Of a stretch of 64,000 nucleotides of DNA, positions 51,075 to 64,000 are shown one piece after another. The notes below the pieces were generated by a model, which saw only the letters and a program-made list of their open reading frames with translations, was not told the DNA's origin and did not search any database. How positions within the stretch are numbered: the stretch's first letter is position 1; each line of letters starts with the position of its first letter. The translations under genes and the position numbers were made by a program. The DNA is from Agelaius tricolor (taxonomy: Eukaryota > Chordata > Aves > Passeriformes > Icteridae), in the NCBI GenBank assembly GCA_023055355.1, contig JALJCS010000001.1, positions 97,759,381 through 97,823,380 on the forward strand, written 5' to 3'.

Positions 51075-54000
51075 GAAAAGTCCTGGCTCCAGTGTTGATC
51101 CAGCTGATGCTCCAAGAGTTCATGGAGATGCTCCAAGGATTCATGCTTTTTTGTTGCCCTTGTAGCCCTAGAGTTAAACTTCTTTCTCCCTACTAAGTCA
51201 GTTAGCATGTACAATTCATTCTTCTTGACTTTTCTGGAAATGGGTTGGAGGGCTTCAGGGATCCTGGGTGGTTTTGATCCTCCCTTACAGTCCATGCCAG
51301 CTTCTTCACCTCATTCCAGTGCTGTACTGCATTGTATGTATCTCCAGGAGTCCAAACAAGGACATTTTCCCCAGGAAAGTGCTGCCTCACCTCCATGTTT
51401 CCCCCTTTTCTCCAGCCACATCTTGTTCTTTCTCACAAAGTATTATTTCCAACAGTCCTTGGTTGGCTCCACCCCTATCAGTACATGAGACATACATATC
51501 AGCTCTTTATCTTCTGCGTTTCTACAAGGGGAAGACACTTTTCACAAAGAAACTAGTTTTTTTGTAATAAAATTGTGTTTGTCCAAATTTTTTTAGCATG
51601 AACTGTCGTAGCTTGACATACTTTCAAACCTATGTGTGAAGAAGTAATTCTGGTTCATGTGTTAAAACTAAAAGGTCAGATTTGTTAAAAAATAACAGCT
51701 TGCAAACTGTTCTAGGACTGAGTTGCTCACAGATTCATCAGTGACATTGAGCCTGTCTCTCCTCTTTGAATATTGCTCCATTTCCCAGGACTTAGAATAG
51801 AGGTCGCTTCTTTAAGGAACTGTTAATGTGTTACAGATACTTCACTGGTCTTTAGGGAACTTTAAAGTTTACTCCAACGGATGATTTGATGCCTGGAGAA
51901 TAAAATTAGAAAAAAAAAACAGGTTAAAACAGAATACACTAAGCCTGTTGGCAGGAGTGGAAAAAAAAAACAACCAACAAATCAAACAAACAAAAACAAA
52001 ACCAAAAAAAACCGCTAACCATGGAAAGCCTGTAAGAAGAATACATAACCAAAAATGAGGCACACATTTGCTGTTACAAAGGGTTTATCATTCCCACAGA
52101 ATTACTTCTTGCAATCAGGACCTGGGTTTGACTGCCAAATTAGACTAGCCTGGTTCCAAATGACAAATCTGGCAAGCCTCCTTCAGAGTCCTCCCTAGTC
52201 GTGAGCTTTACTGCATAAATCAGTGGGAGTCTGAGTGTATCCCATGTCTGCCTGGGGCACATCGCAGCAAACCTCTGGAGAAGTGTTACCAGTGCACAAA
52301 GAAAGAAGCTGTCTATATCCAAGCACACTTCTGAAGTACAGCAAGACACAATCCTGTATTGATTGTGAATGTGGTGATTCATGTGAATCAACAGATTCAC
52401 CTGATTTTCTGTGTTCCTGTGGCGTGAAGACCACAGAGTTAATAACCCAAAAGTAGTTTAATCACAAGTTTAAATCCAGCTTTAAGCATTGTTAGTTCAG
52501 GCCAAGGGAATTATAGAAGGGAGCTATACTTCTGTCTACACATGCAAGCAAACAGCAAGTGGGCTGAAACCTGAATGCAAGTCATGTGAGGCAACAGAGA
52601 TGTCTAAACTAAAGATGTCATTTCCCTTGGAAAATACAGATTTGGGGCTAACTGTTCTCTCTCTTGATTTTAGAGTGACAGTGTTCTTAAATTCAACATG
52701 ACACCTTAGTTTCTGAACTGAATCTGGGTGTGATTAAAGGTTTTATAGAATCTGTGGACTATTAAGCAGTTTAAATAAACTTTATGACCAGCACAGCTTT
52801 TAGATATCTTTAGATAAGGTAGTCTTATGTACTTAGAAATATTTATACTCTTTTTATGGCTGAAAGTTAACTACAAAAATGAGCTACACTACTGCAACAC
52901 ATTTTATAATTACGTAAATTGTTCACATAGTAAATTGGACTGATATTAATAAATGAGTCAACTTCTATGTTCAGAGGACTTTAAGGAATATTCCACAAGC
53001 ATTGCCTGCAGAAGACATGGTTAAATAAGAATTTTCAGTTACATCTACATAAAGACCTTCCATTTACTTTTGGACCAGGTCTCCTCAAGAGTTTCATTAA
53101 CACAAACTCACCTTGGCCTATAGCAAAGGTGTGCATATCCTTTTTAAATATAATCTAACTTTATTATGTAGGAGATGATAAAAATTTAAGTAGTGTTTTC
53201 AGTGGAGGACTTCCACTCCTGTGATTTTATCAGAGTATTAAAGATGAACATTAAAATTTGTAAAAGAACATTCTCCGCTTGCATTTTAGATCCAGGCAGT
53301 ACTGACAGGTAGTCATAACTGCTCAGATCCCTACCTTACTATAATTTCTCGTGTCAGAAGTTAATTCAGAAGTCTTAAATACTTCTCAGTCTATGTCATT
53401 GCCATCACTTTGAGTTCAAAAATTGTCCCATCAAACTCCCCAGTCCTCTGCCTTCCTGCATGATGACAGCTGTCTCTAGACTGGAAAGACAAGGCAAGGA
53501 AAACCATACAAGGAAAAGGAGCAGGAGGCAGGATGACATCTAGCACATCGGAGGCTAACACTGCTCACCTATATAAACCTATCAGCATTAAGGCCAAGAA
53601 CACCACAAGTCAGGAAAAAATGAAAATAGAAAAAATACCCTTCACTATTAGAATAACACAATGAGAAACCCTACTGAAAATAGCTTCACTGACTTAATTT
53701 CTGCTTAAATAACACTTAAAAAGAAACGTTAGCCTGGTTCATTTAAAAACAGAAACATTTTTAAACATATTAAAAAATCCTTATGTAGAAATAAATTTTT
53801 GTAATTCCTTTTCTTACTGTTTTTCCTGAAATAAACTTTCTCCCACAGGAATGACCCCAGTTCCATTAATGACCTTGCCTTCTGCTGTGAGATTTGCTTA
53901 TTTAGCACATGGTTGTTTTCTCCTGTGCTGCTTGCAGAATGCTGCTGCTAGATAGCTCCACTCCAGGATCTCACTGGAAAAAATGATAAAAAGAGAGCTA

Positions 54001-55994
54001 AAAAGTCAGTGCAAGTAAAACACCTCTGTTTTTCTGCTGAGCATGGGAAGTTTATTTAAGATTTTTTACTTAAAGTGAAATTTTGAATTCACAAAGTCAG
54101 AGTAGTCTCTGGCATAAACTTAATTTGGGCCAGAATGTCACACCTGCTTTCTGTGACCTCCCCTTAGCAGCTGTTGCTGTGAGTTAGAAGTGTTGGAGAC
54201 CTCAGTGAAGCCAGGATTTCACTCCAAACAGAAAGTATGACCAGTGCTTGCTGTCATCGTCAGACAGAGCACAATTAAGAAAGAAATATACCAGAAAGAG
54301 ACTGCTTGCTTGGATTATGATATGCCTTTATCTGTTAAATAGTCTTATGGTATCAGAAGTCTTTTTTTCTATGTACAAATGTAAGCCATTCAACTCTTTC
54401 TGAATAACAAAGATGGATTGAGGAGCTTTTGTTTTATTTCATCTGTTTTTTGCTACAAAGCACCGTGGTTTTGTGGTAGGTAGGTTTTTTGTTTGGTTGG
54501 TTTGAGTCTTTTTCTGGAACCATTCCTGCTCATTGACATCAATTAGCAAGAAGAATGCTTGGACAGTGGAAGCTAAGACAATGGCAGAGCCACACAATCA
54601 ATACCATATAAAGCAGTAACACAGCTACATTACTGCTACTTAGCATTTCTTTCTGTTAGATCCCAACTTTTTTTAAGCCATCCCAGTGTGTGTGAAGCTA
54701 TTGTTACCTCTCTTAAAAAGTTTCAACTTTCCAAAATGCTGTATGCTGCTCAGTAAGGTTACCCCTGCAGTATTTGCTCCCACAAATAAAACCTGATATT
54801 TGATTTCACTGTATCACCTTTTTCCTGGGCAATCTTAACCACCCTACAAAAATGGATGTACCATTATTTCCTACTCAATCATTTTCATGTCAACAGCAAG
54901 ATGTTCACAATGTTTTCTAGCTGAGGAAAGCAAAGCCTTGAACTCAATTTAATGATGTTTATCTCACAGTAATGTGATAGTTTTGCAGCAAGCCAGCTGA
55001 GCAGTCTCCAAATTTTATGGGAATGTTCTAAGTACATCTGAGAACATTATTTTTCTGACAACTGGAAAACTGGAATAGGAAAAGTAGGATTGAAACAAAT
55101 TTTAAAATTTCTTAGCAATGCCTGATCTAACTTGTAACTGCTTATTTTTCAAAAATATTTGATTAGTCACTACTATCAAGTAGGATAGTATAGTACAAAC
55201 ATTCAGAGCTGCTTTCTCTCATACAAAAATGTGCACTGAGACCTTGCTTGCAGACCTGCTTTGCTTACAAAACCAGTCCAATTTCAGTGGCAGGCATATG
55301 AATTCTCTCAAAAACTAATATAGATATTGCTAGAGAACCCTGTTGTTGAGGAGAAAATAGATAGTAACAACCAAAATGAATGATTTATTTAGAAAGCTAT
55401 CCTTTGGATGCCAGGTGTGTTTTAGAAAGTGCTCATGTTTTCAATTGATGTAGTGTATTATTTTTTGAATGATCCAAAAGTCAACACAAGTAAAACCCAA
55501 ATGGAATAAAACCTGATAACATCTGCAATGGCTAGAACTTCAAAGGTGATCAACATGAAACCACACATGAGCAAAGATGATGGTGACTATATTAAAAGTC
55601 ATAATACAAATACTTACACATTGGAAAATTAACCTGTAGAATGCTAGAAAATATCACACACACTCTGAGCTTAAAAGAGCACAAAAATACAAATGAACTA
55701 ATTTATGGAAGACCAACAAGTATAAGTTATGTTGTTGTCATTGTAGAAAACAGGGCAAAACTTACATACCTGCTGAATGACATTTATATTGTAACATTAT
55801 AGAGTTTACACAATGGAGACTGTGCACAAACATGGCAAAGTTGAACTGACACCTTCTGTAACAAAGGAACTGGAAATTAACTGATTACACCAGGTAAGGC
55901 AGGGAGAAATTTGAGCAATATCTACAGCAGAATGACTTTACCAGTGTGAGAGTGCTGGTGTGAAGTGCTACAAAAATAGTAATCAGCAGCAGGT
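51075..55994. other. Intergenic DNA with unclassified mixed blocks
   Basis: Blocks at about 51080-51560 and 52090-52460 are less AT-rich than the rest and give several short overlapping frames without domains. They may be old transposable-element sequence I cannot name. An A-rich tract lies at 51961-52010. From 52700 to 55994 I see only AT-rich unique DNA. Confidence 0.5.
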
Positions 55995-56220
55995 AGTGAA
56001 GCAAGTCAGGGCTTGAAAGTGTGCAAGGAGGGAGGCTACATCTCTGCAGACATCCTGCTCCTCTGTCTGACTGTCCTCATGGGGAAGAAATTTCCCTTCA
56101 CATCCAGTTGGAACCTCTCTTGTTTCCACTTGTGCCCAGCTGGCATCCTCCTGTCGTGTACTTTTAAACCACTCAGCTTCATTTTTCTCAATGACCTTGC
56201 CCTGTGTGTAAGCTGCTATT
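55995..56220 (-). mobile_element. CR1 LINE 3' region, diverged
   Basis: On the minus strand, GACAGGAGGATGCCAGCTGG, then GCACAAGTGGAAACAAGAG, AGGTTCCAACTGGATGTGAA and GGGAAATTTCTTCCCC follow the order of the CR1 3' region (GACAAGAGG, GCACAAGCTG, GGTTCC, AGGAAACA). No terminal octamers remain. Confidence 0.65.
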
Positions 56221-57539
56221 AGGTGTCCTGAAGACTTTTCTGTGCTAGTCAAAGATCAGTCCCATGCCAAAAAAATACCCTCCTGGAATAGCAAGTTTGC
56301 TGACACAGAAAGCAAACTGTGTCTTCTTTGCAGACTGTACTTGCTCTACATCTTTTATGCAGCCAACATGGAAAAAACAGGAAAATGTTAGCAACAAAAT
56401 GATGGTCAAAATATATGGCTACCAACACATCTGGTTTTATTTTCAACTCTTCTTCATACCAGATTCCCACCAGGGTTTGTCTTCTTGGAGTGACTAAAAA
56501 CAAGCTTTGTGGGGTATTTTGATGTCCTTGGTTTCTACAGAAAGTATAGCCTGTGCACATGGTTCTTTTGGCACTGGTCTTTCCTCTGGCTAAAACTTTA
56601 GAGACCTAGCAAACAGCTACCTTAAATAGAGCAAAATTTCTGGTGGACTTGTTTAATTTGGTGACTATAAGAAAGCAAATAATAACCCAGTGAAAAATAG
56701 AAGTGGAAAGGTTTTTAACATCAAAACAAATATATGAACAAAATAAATACAAGCACATAATCATTTAAGTGAATACTTGCCATGCATCATTTTACAAAAA
56801 AATATGTACATTTCTAGTGTTTTGCACTGAAAAATACTATCTGTATCACTTTATTTTTGTGCCAAAAAATGGGGACAGAATCTGGCAAATGAACTGAGCT
56901 CTCTGTGACAAAGCAGAATAGTTGATAGTTGCTGAAATAAGGGAAGAGCAGTCACTGGGATCTGTCAATACATAGAAGAGATACAGGATTGTACAAACTC
57001 CTGTTAGTGCGTCTGTCATGTAACAAGGGACACTTTGTCATGGACAGGGACACCTTGCACTAGATCAGGTTGCTCAAATAAAAGACCAACAGAGACTGGA
57101 AGATTAAGGTGAAAAGATTAACAGGATGATATTTATTATGACTTTCTATCTGTTCTTGAATTACCAAGTTCATCAGAGTTCAGAATGAAAATGCTGTGGT
57201 TGCAAATATTGGAAAGAATGTTTTAGGTAAGTTAGTCATCCATTGATAGAAAAGAATTCTTTCTTGAATATATAGTGAAGAAATAGCAGAGTTTAGGTAA
57301 GTTCTAGCTGTGCATATCTACAGAATTGGAAATTTTTATGATGGCACTGAATCATAGGCTTGAATGCTTTGGAAAGCAATGGTGCCATCAATAGTGACAG
57401 AGCTTAACAAAAAAAAGCAAGATTTGGAACAATCCATTTTAGTTTTGGAAAACTTGATTTAAAACTGATACATACTTAGCTTTAAAAAGATAAATAATTC
57501 ATATATTGCACACCAACTCCCGAAGTTCTTGCTGTGCTA
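56221..57539. other. Intergenic DNA, no gene seen
   Basis: AT-rich sequence between a CR1 and the CpG cluster, with only the CR1 scrap at 57035-57085 recognised. Confidence 0.6.
57035..57085 (-). mobile_element. CR1 scrap
   Basis: CATGGACAGGGACACCTTGC, then ACTAGATCAGGTTGCTCAAA is a near-consensus antisense CR1 piece of about 50 nt. The same piece occurs in the copy at 58163. Confidence 0.85.
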
Positions 57540-57740
57540 AAACTTGGGCGGAAATGCGAAATTTCTCAAGTAATGCTTGGGAGATTTGGCTCTGCTGGGG
57601 TCTCGGGCGCAGCTCCGGCACCGGGACGGCTCTGGAGACCTGCGCCGCGCGCGCCCTCTGCTGGGAGAGAGCGGAAAATGCCCCGGCCGGCCCAGCCAGG
57701 CTCTGCCGCTCAAACGGGATCCTCACGCCTGAAAGCGGTT
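57540..57740. promoter_or_regulatory. Small isolated CpG-rich cluster
   Basis: About 200 nt with dense CpG in otherwise AT-rich intergenic DNA, 13 kb upstream of the COL19A1 island. It contains an exact CTCF-type core (separate entry). Frames are open on both strands (about 75-87 codons) without recognised domains. It could be an insulator, an enhancer or a minor promoter; no repeat family was recognised. Confidence 0.5.
57651..57664 (-). promoter_or_regulatory. CTCF core motif
   Basis: The plus strand reads GCGCCCTCTGCTGG. Its reverse complement CCAGCAGAGGGCGC fits every position of the vertebrate CTCF core consensus CCASYAGRKGGCRS. It sits inside the CpG cluster. The motif orientation is on the minus strand, pointing toward COL19A1. 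Confidence 0.7.
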
Positions 57741-58162
57741 CGTGACTATAAATTGATTAAAAATATTTATTTGAATCACCGATTAAAAAAATTGTGAGTT
57801 TCGATATCACTCTTCCTCTGTTAATATCATCCGTTTCCCTTAAATCCTTCTATGATTATTCAACTGCAACCCAAAGAGGAAGAAGTTCACCTGCAGGAAA
57901 TAATGACACAGGAAGAGCACCTTAAACTAAATCCTTGCCAAAAACATAGAAGAAAAAATATTGCTGTAACATGCATCCATCTCTGCTGTTTCCTTTACTG
58001 GGTACAGGGAACATTGTCTTAGTGGTAGCTTGAAGCCCTAGCATTCCTTTGGGTCTTGTAGAATAAACATTATACGAGCCAGAACTTTCAATATTGAATC
58101 AAGACTCTGAGCTTGCTCCTCACTATGTACACACACATGCCTGGCTCTGCAGAGCTGGTTTA

Positions 58163-58375
58163 GAATGATAGAATGGTTTGGGTGTGAAGGAACCTTAAAG
58201 GTCATCTAGCTCCCATCATCCTGCCATGGACAGGGACACCTTGCATTAGACCAGGCTGCTCAAAGCTCCATCCAACCTGGTCTTGAACACTGCCAGCATT
58301 GCGGCATCCACAACTTCTCTAGGAAGCCTGTTCCAGTGCCAGAATCAGTTATTTTGACTCCATCTGCTTAAAGTT
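58163..58375 (-). mobile_element. CR1 LINE 3' end, well preserved
   Basis: AATGATAGAATGGTTTGGGT, then AAAGGTCATCTAGCTCCC, CTGCCATGGACAGGGACACC, CCATCCAACCTGGTCTTGAA, GCATCCACAACTTCTCTAGG and CTGTTCCAGTGCC. This is close to the antisense CR1 consensus, so one of the younger copies here, in minus orientation. Confidence 0.95.
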
Positions 58376-58754
58376 TTTGCCTCAAGTAACAGGCAAGTAC
58401 AGAGTATGTTTGTTTGTATCCATATTCACTGAAAACTAACAGATAATGATCCACATCATTATGGAGCATACATTTCAGATAGGACAGAAATGGCAGAAAG
58501 TGGAATTATTTGCTCTTTTGTGAAGACAAAACTACAGAGGTAACTACTGCTATGCCACTACTGATCAAAAAGGTTTTAATGATAAATCTTCAGTCAGCAG
58601 CTATAATCTCATGCCATTCTTCCTCTCTAGGATATTGCTTTGTACTACTGCCCTACTATCCAATTCCTGGTGCAAGTGCTGAGAATAATGATTTCCTTTG
58701 CATTCTCCAAAATATTATCTTCTATCTAAATACAATTGATGTGCCAATGGCATT

Positions 58755-59425
58755 AATCACTGACATGTTCAGGTTGGAAATGACTCTCAGCAGATTGCTT
58801 GTCCAACCTCACACCCAAAACAGGGTCACAATGAATCCAGACAAGCTTGCTCAAGGCTTTATCAGTCAAATTTTATAAACCTTCAAGAACAGATGTTGCA
58901 AATCCTATCCAGGCTATTTGCTCCTCTGGTTAATTATCCTTACTTTTTTTTTTTTTTTCCCCACATATTCAGTCAGATCCTTCTATTTTAATGTATGTCT
59001 ACTGCCACTTCTCCTACTGTGCCCTACCGACTGCATTGTCTGGCCAGCCTCCCTGCCAGCCTGCTGTTCAGGTCCCACAGCCATCTCTTCTGTGGGCTGA
59101 ACAAGCCCAGCTTCCTCCCCTCTCCACACAAAACAAGTACTACACAGTCCAACACCCTGGTGACCCTCCCCTGAACCCACTCTAGTTTATCAGTCTGTTT
59201 CTTGAACTGAGAAAATTAGATTCATCAACTCTCTCTTTACACATGGAAGCATTAAACCTGCTTTTCCCCCTGTTTTGAAATAACAGGAAACTTCTTGTGC
59301 TCCTGGGTATGGGCTTAAGGCCTATTTTGAGAGAGGAGGCTCACCTGTTTGTACTGTTCATTATAAAAATAACCTCTTCTATGCTGCTAGACAGCCCTTG
59401 ATGCCCAGGATTCTTTATGCAGTCC
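58755..59425 (-). mobile_element. CR1 LINE 3' region, old copy
   Basis: Starting at GACATGTTCAGGTTGGAAAT, the antisense order of CR1 landmarks is kept: TGGTTAATTATCCTTAC, TGGGCTGAACAAGCCCAGC, GGTGACCCTCCCCTGAACCC, CTCTAGTTTATCAGTCTG, TTCTTGAACTG, and further in CTTGATGCCCAGGATTC near 59400. About 670 nt, heavily mutated. It belongs to a different and older CR1 subfamily than the copy at 58163. Confidence 0.8.
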
Positions 59426-62400
59426 ATATGTTGGGTTTAAATAATGTAGATGACTTTGAGTCAGTCTTCTGAGCCAGAAGAAATCCACCTTTATCGTGAA
59501 GATTACCATCTAACTCCATCAAATTGACAAATCCCAGCCTTTGTGGGTGCCCTAGAACAGGCATGCTGAGCTGAACTATCTGAGAGATAGTAGATGAAAT
59601 GACTGAAAAACTGTACAGCTTCTTACATTGACCTTTTAGTGCCAACAGCAAACCCTTTGGAAAACAGGGAAAGCTTAACATTCTCCCCTTGCAAATCCTG
59701 TCCGTCCTGGCACTCCCCTGCTGAGGGGCCTTCTGAGCTGGAGGCTGCTTCTCTGTACTAGTGCTTAATACTGCTTGACAAACCTCTCATCCATGAATTT
59801 CTCTATTAAATTTTAACATATGCATACTTGGCATTCAAATCATCCTATGTTAAGAGTATCTTTTGGTTTGAATTTCACAAAGCACTCTCTTTTTAAGTCT
59901 GCTCTTGTTGATTTATTTTGTGCCCATTTTCTTTTGATATGAGTATGGCTAATTGTTCTCTATTCTCTGTTCCTTGTGCCAGTCAGAACCTTTAAAATGC
60001 TATCACTTCTCCTTGAGCAGCATCTTTTCCAAGATGGTGATTCCAAATTACTTACTGTTTTCTGTACACAAGAAGGTACTCCTCACTTTGCTCACACTTG
60101 TCATCCCCTGAACTATCAAAAATTCTGGGTAACTTTTTGACACTGGTATCAAAGCAGCTCACTGTCCATGGAGAATAATGACAATTACACTGTGCCCTTC
60201 CCAGTAGTATCAATACTTAAACTTAGTGGCAGCTCTTCCATTAAATTCAGGGGCTCAGAATTTAATGTCTTGTTTTGCTTACCTTCCATCTTGTTTCTTC
60301 AGTGTATCCTGGGAAGATCTCCAGATATTTTCCTTCCAAGTTTATGCCTTGGTTGTAATTTTCCCATGTGTGAAAGACTAGCAGTATCTTTAATAATTTC
60401 AGACAAACATGCAGAAAACAGTACTTCAGATGTTCTAATATGAACAGTTCATTGTTTGATTAGTGCCATGATAATAATACTGTGGTATTCTCTTTTTTCC
60501 TCTGAAAACTGCAGGCTGAAAGTTTCATGGGAAAACAACATTCACACTCATTTTTGTTTTGGGAATGTTCACACACTTCTGTAGTGGAAGTTCACATTAC
60601 TTTTGTTCTTAACACTTAATGCAGAACTATAATTTACATTCAGAAAAGCTTTTAATTATTGAGTTCAGAAAAATAAAATTGAGTTTTGAAGGCTTCAGTT
60701 GTTTTTACAGCCCTTCTTAAAGAAAATAACCTACACTCTCTATGTCCTGGAGAAATTAATCACCTCTTCTGCCTTCAGAATCCTATTTTAAAATTCTGGT
60801 TTTGTTCAAGTAAACAAACTAAGGAACCAAGAATAAAAAAAAGAACCTCCATAAACATTACCGTGCAGTTCTTAGAAATTCATTAAAAGAAAACCACTCT
60901 AAATTCTTCCATAGATTAATTCTAAATTTCTGACTCAACTTCTTATTTTTATTTGTATGTTGTGACCTTTAGAAGGATGACCTCTTTTCCAAAATAAATA
61001 AAAACTTAAAGAAAAAACCCTTTTATCCTTCTTCAATACTACCACAACAAGAAAATACACACACATCTTAGTGTACAGATTAGCTATTCCTCTCCACCTT
61101 GTGACAGTTCTGTGGTTTCATTGAGAGTTTTCTAGTCCCAAACTATACCAGATTTTCTTTACATGTTAGAAAGTCACATGTTTTGGGGACTGGACTTTGC
61201 CATTTTAAGTACTTCAACTAATATATATATTGATTATACAAAGTTATATAAATTATTTATATAAGATATTTCATTGACTATTATAAAACTGTTGTTAAGA
61301 AGGTCATGCTAAATAGACATAAAAAGTGAACTAATGGCACGGAAAGCCTATCTTTAGGCTCTGAAAATGGTGACTCCACCTTTGACTTGGGCTACCCAAA
61401 AAACAATGTGCCAGTGCTGATGTGTATGCTGGGGAGAACACCACTGTATACTTACCCACTACATGCATTTTTTCCCCTCAATTCCACTAAATATTGAGAA
61501 AACCTTATTCCCAAACCAATGGAACCGTCTCTTTCCCTCATCATTACATCATTATTTCTTTTGAAAAAATTTTTCCCTCTTACCCAAAATAAGAATTGAG
61601 CTGATTTAAACCAAGTTAAAGTCAAACTGAAATGTTCATGAAATGTTGAGTCACTGATACATCATGATAATATACTGATATTGAAAAAGGTTTAAAGAGA
61701 AAATGAGGTTTCTCTTAGTGAAAAAGAATGATAGACTGCACTAAATCCAAGCACTCTGAAAACAGGTATGACTGAGGATCTTGAAACAAAGACCAATTTA
61801 GGATAAGAAAATACAAGCAGCAAAGATGTGAAGGTGGCATCATGTTGTTCTTTCTATATTAAACTAACAATAAATAACATCCAAGTTTGTGGGTACAGCA
61901 GAAAATCATACTCACAGAGTGAAAATTAACTATTACTGGCATTTATGAAGAAACCTAAAGGTGTGCTACTGGTTAAATAAGACATCAAACAAAATACATT
62001 TCAAGAAGTTACAGTCAATTTTATTCATAGAAGTTGAAGCACTTGAAAGAAAGTTGTTATTATTCCCAATGGTTAATTGTGTGTACTTGGAGAGTACTAG
62101 GTGCAATGTGATCTGCGCCATCAGGTGTACAGGTTTTACTGGATTCAGCCACATAGCATAAAGAATAATTACACCTTCAAGTATAAGATCATGACATATT
62201 TTGTGAAATATTGCTAAACCCAGTTTCACTATCTTCTCTTTTAACATGAGGAAAAAAAAATAAAACAAGTAGAGTTAATAAGGGAGTTTTAAACTATGGC
62301 ATTGCTATTAGCCCACACACTTCCAGCTCCCTTGAAACTTGGGGGATTATCAAGTGGTGACACGAGCAGCTCAGTCAAGTGAGAAGGAGCACCTGCTCCC

Positions 62401-64000
62401 TGTTGGTATGTACACTATCCAGTTCAAGCATGATTCTAATCCCTTGTCCTGGTCAAAATGAAGATGGTGTCTTGTTTCATATACTTTAATTTCTATAATA
62501 CCAATCATCTTCTTTCTCTGTCTTTTTACCACATGAATACTTTAGTAAAAGTAAATTCCACAAGTTATTAAGTAGCAACAAAGACATTTTCTCTAGTTTG
62601 GATTTATTTCCAATATACATAAGAATTACTATAACAGTTCTTTTTAGACAAAGATTTTATTTTGAAAGCAATATAATTAAAGTTTCTTTTAAAATTATGT
62701 ACTTTCATTATAACACAAAATTATTGTAATTCTTTTTTTTTTGGCATTGTGCAACCATCTGGTGTGGGAAAGGAGAATGGTATTTAGGGAAGTCCACTGA
62801 TATAATTCTTTATTTTTTCACGCTATGGCTATTACCACCACAATGCCTATAAGGTTTTGTTGAGGAATACAGTAACAGGATTATCTTCAGACTTATTCTA
62901 TTTTCATTCACACTTTATCTCAATGACTCACTAAAATCCTCCCCATTTTTTATGTACAGTGAAAATTTTTAAAGAGACAGTTAATTATTAGCTTGCAGTT
63001 ATCAACCCCTGCTACAAACATGCCCAGAAAACCTTTACAGAAATAATTTTTTTTACTCTTCTCACTCTTGACTCCATACATGATTCCCTACATGAGTACT
63101 TCTATCCACCATCACTCTTTAGAGCATTCACTGATCTTGCTGCACATGATGACATCCTGATGAAAAGCTTTCATTAGCAAGGGCAAAGAAGCGTGAAAGA
63201 GCACAAGACAAATTTCTGTGTGTAGGCAGAAAAAGAGCCACATCCACTACTGAAGTGTAGGAGAGAACAGCACAACAGAGGCTACTACTGAGGTTTTTCT
63301 ACATGCCATGTGAGCTGAACCTGGCTGCTGGAAACACAGCACTGCAGCCAACAGTAGCACTGCTGATCGTGAGGATCCCAGGCACTCAATGTGGCACCAC
63401 ACTGGCTTTCAGCTTGTAGGTGATCAATAACTTTGGTATTAATGATGCTACTTCACTGTCTGGCTCATATCACAAACATCTACCTTCTCTCAAGCAGTAA
63501 GTTTCTGCAGAAAAAAGTACATTTGTTCTTCTCACCTCCTCTTCCATTTGTAGAGAGTGGAAATATTTCTTCTGTGCTGGCGAGCAGTTACCTCATTTCT
63601 TATTTCTTGACCCATGGTCTCACACTGATTAGTCTTACTGACCCACTGCCTTATGTAATTTTGTTCTGCCCTTGCTCATTTTCACCCCATGACATAACAT
63701 CTAAATTGAGTAAAATGCAGGTAGCCTTGGGACACTACATCCAGCCATCCTAGAAGCTGTCTACAAGGACTGAGAAACACAAACACAGCCCTGATATGCC
63801 AAGAAACATCTAACCAATTCATCCTCAAGTGTAGTGCTGTCAATAGACAATGTGAGTACTCAGGAATCTGATCTCCAATTTATCCATGAGCACCCTCTTA
63901 CATAAAGAGCTGTGTGAATACAGGCATGAAAAATGCTAGTCTTAGGTTCCTCAGGAACGGCGACAATGGCTGAAATTTCCACCTCCTCACTAGAGTCAAC
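59426..64000. other. Intergenic DNA, no gene seen
   Basis: AT-rich unique sequence to the end of the window. Open frames are at most 106 codons (63433-63753) and show no domain or splice context. No start of the expected upstream neighbour was recognised. Confidence 0.55.

Noticed and set aside
50786..51295. A 169-codon minus frame and others full of FLPS, SLPP, EGRK or GGRE repeats
   Set aside because: Direct translation of the GGAA/GGGA microsatellite.
57499..57797. Possible first exon of the upstream neighbour (LMBRD1) in the small CpG cluster
   Set aside because: Neither strand encodes the expected membrane-protein N-terminus as I remember it. No coding exon was supported.
58118..58135. 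Possible tRNA or small RNA genes in the intergenic region
   Set aside because: I looked for A-box and B-box patterns and cloverleaf pairing and found nothing convincing in the window.

Overview
This is vertebrate, almost certainly bird, genomic DNA. It is intron-rich, mostly AT-rich, and sprinkled with 3' ends of CR1 LINEs, which are the dominant avian retroposon. It also carries one fragment that looks like a common avian endogenous-retrovirus LTR. No bacterial-type genes, rRNA, tRNA or CRISPR arrays were seen.

The only protein-coding gene I can support is the 5' part of COL19A1 (collagen type XIX alpha 1 chain), on the minus strand and read from right to left. The exons, in transcript order, are: signal peptide (42722-42848, ATG at 42812), a Cys-containing linker (34293-34367), four exons for the thrombospondin-N-terminal-like (TSPN) domain and its Cys-rich tail (33684-33783, 13656-13779, 12998-13273, 11155-11235), then two Gly-X-Y collagen exons (8354-8416, 63 nt; 963-1016, 54 nt). 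All have GT/AG boundaries. The phases join without a break: the first six coding blocks total 747 nt, exactly 249 codons. At least one exon, for the linker between the TSPN tail and the first collagen repeat, should lie in 8417-11154 and was not found. The rest of the gene lies beyond the low-coordinate end of the window.

Upstream of the gene is a strong CpG island (43715-44450), the likely COL19A1 promoter. Beside it, at 44861-45032, is a segment with good splice signals on both strands. It is either an upstream noncoding exon of COL19A1 or part of a divergent plus-strand transcript. From 45 kb to 64 kb I see no coding exon. This intergenic stretch holds CR1 copies, a striking GGAA/GGGA microsatellite (50937-51072) and a small isolated CpG cluster carrying an exact match to the CTCF core consensus (57651-57664).

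The most interesting points are a 32-codon upstream ORF that overlaps the COL19A1 start codon and sits entirely inside exon 2, the two-stranded exon candidate, the CTCF site, and the missing linker exon. I found no convincing new multi-gene system. The long open frames in the CpG island, the microsatellite and the AAC-rich tract are composition artefacts.
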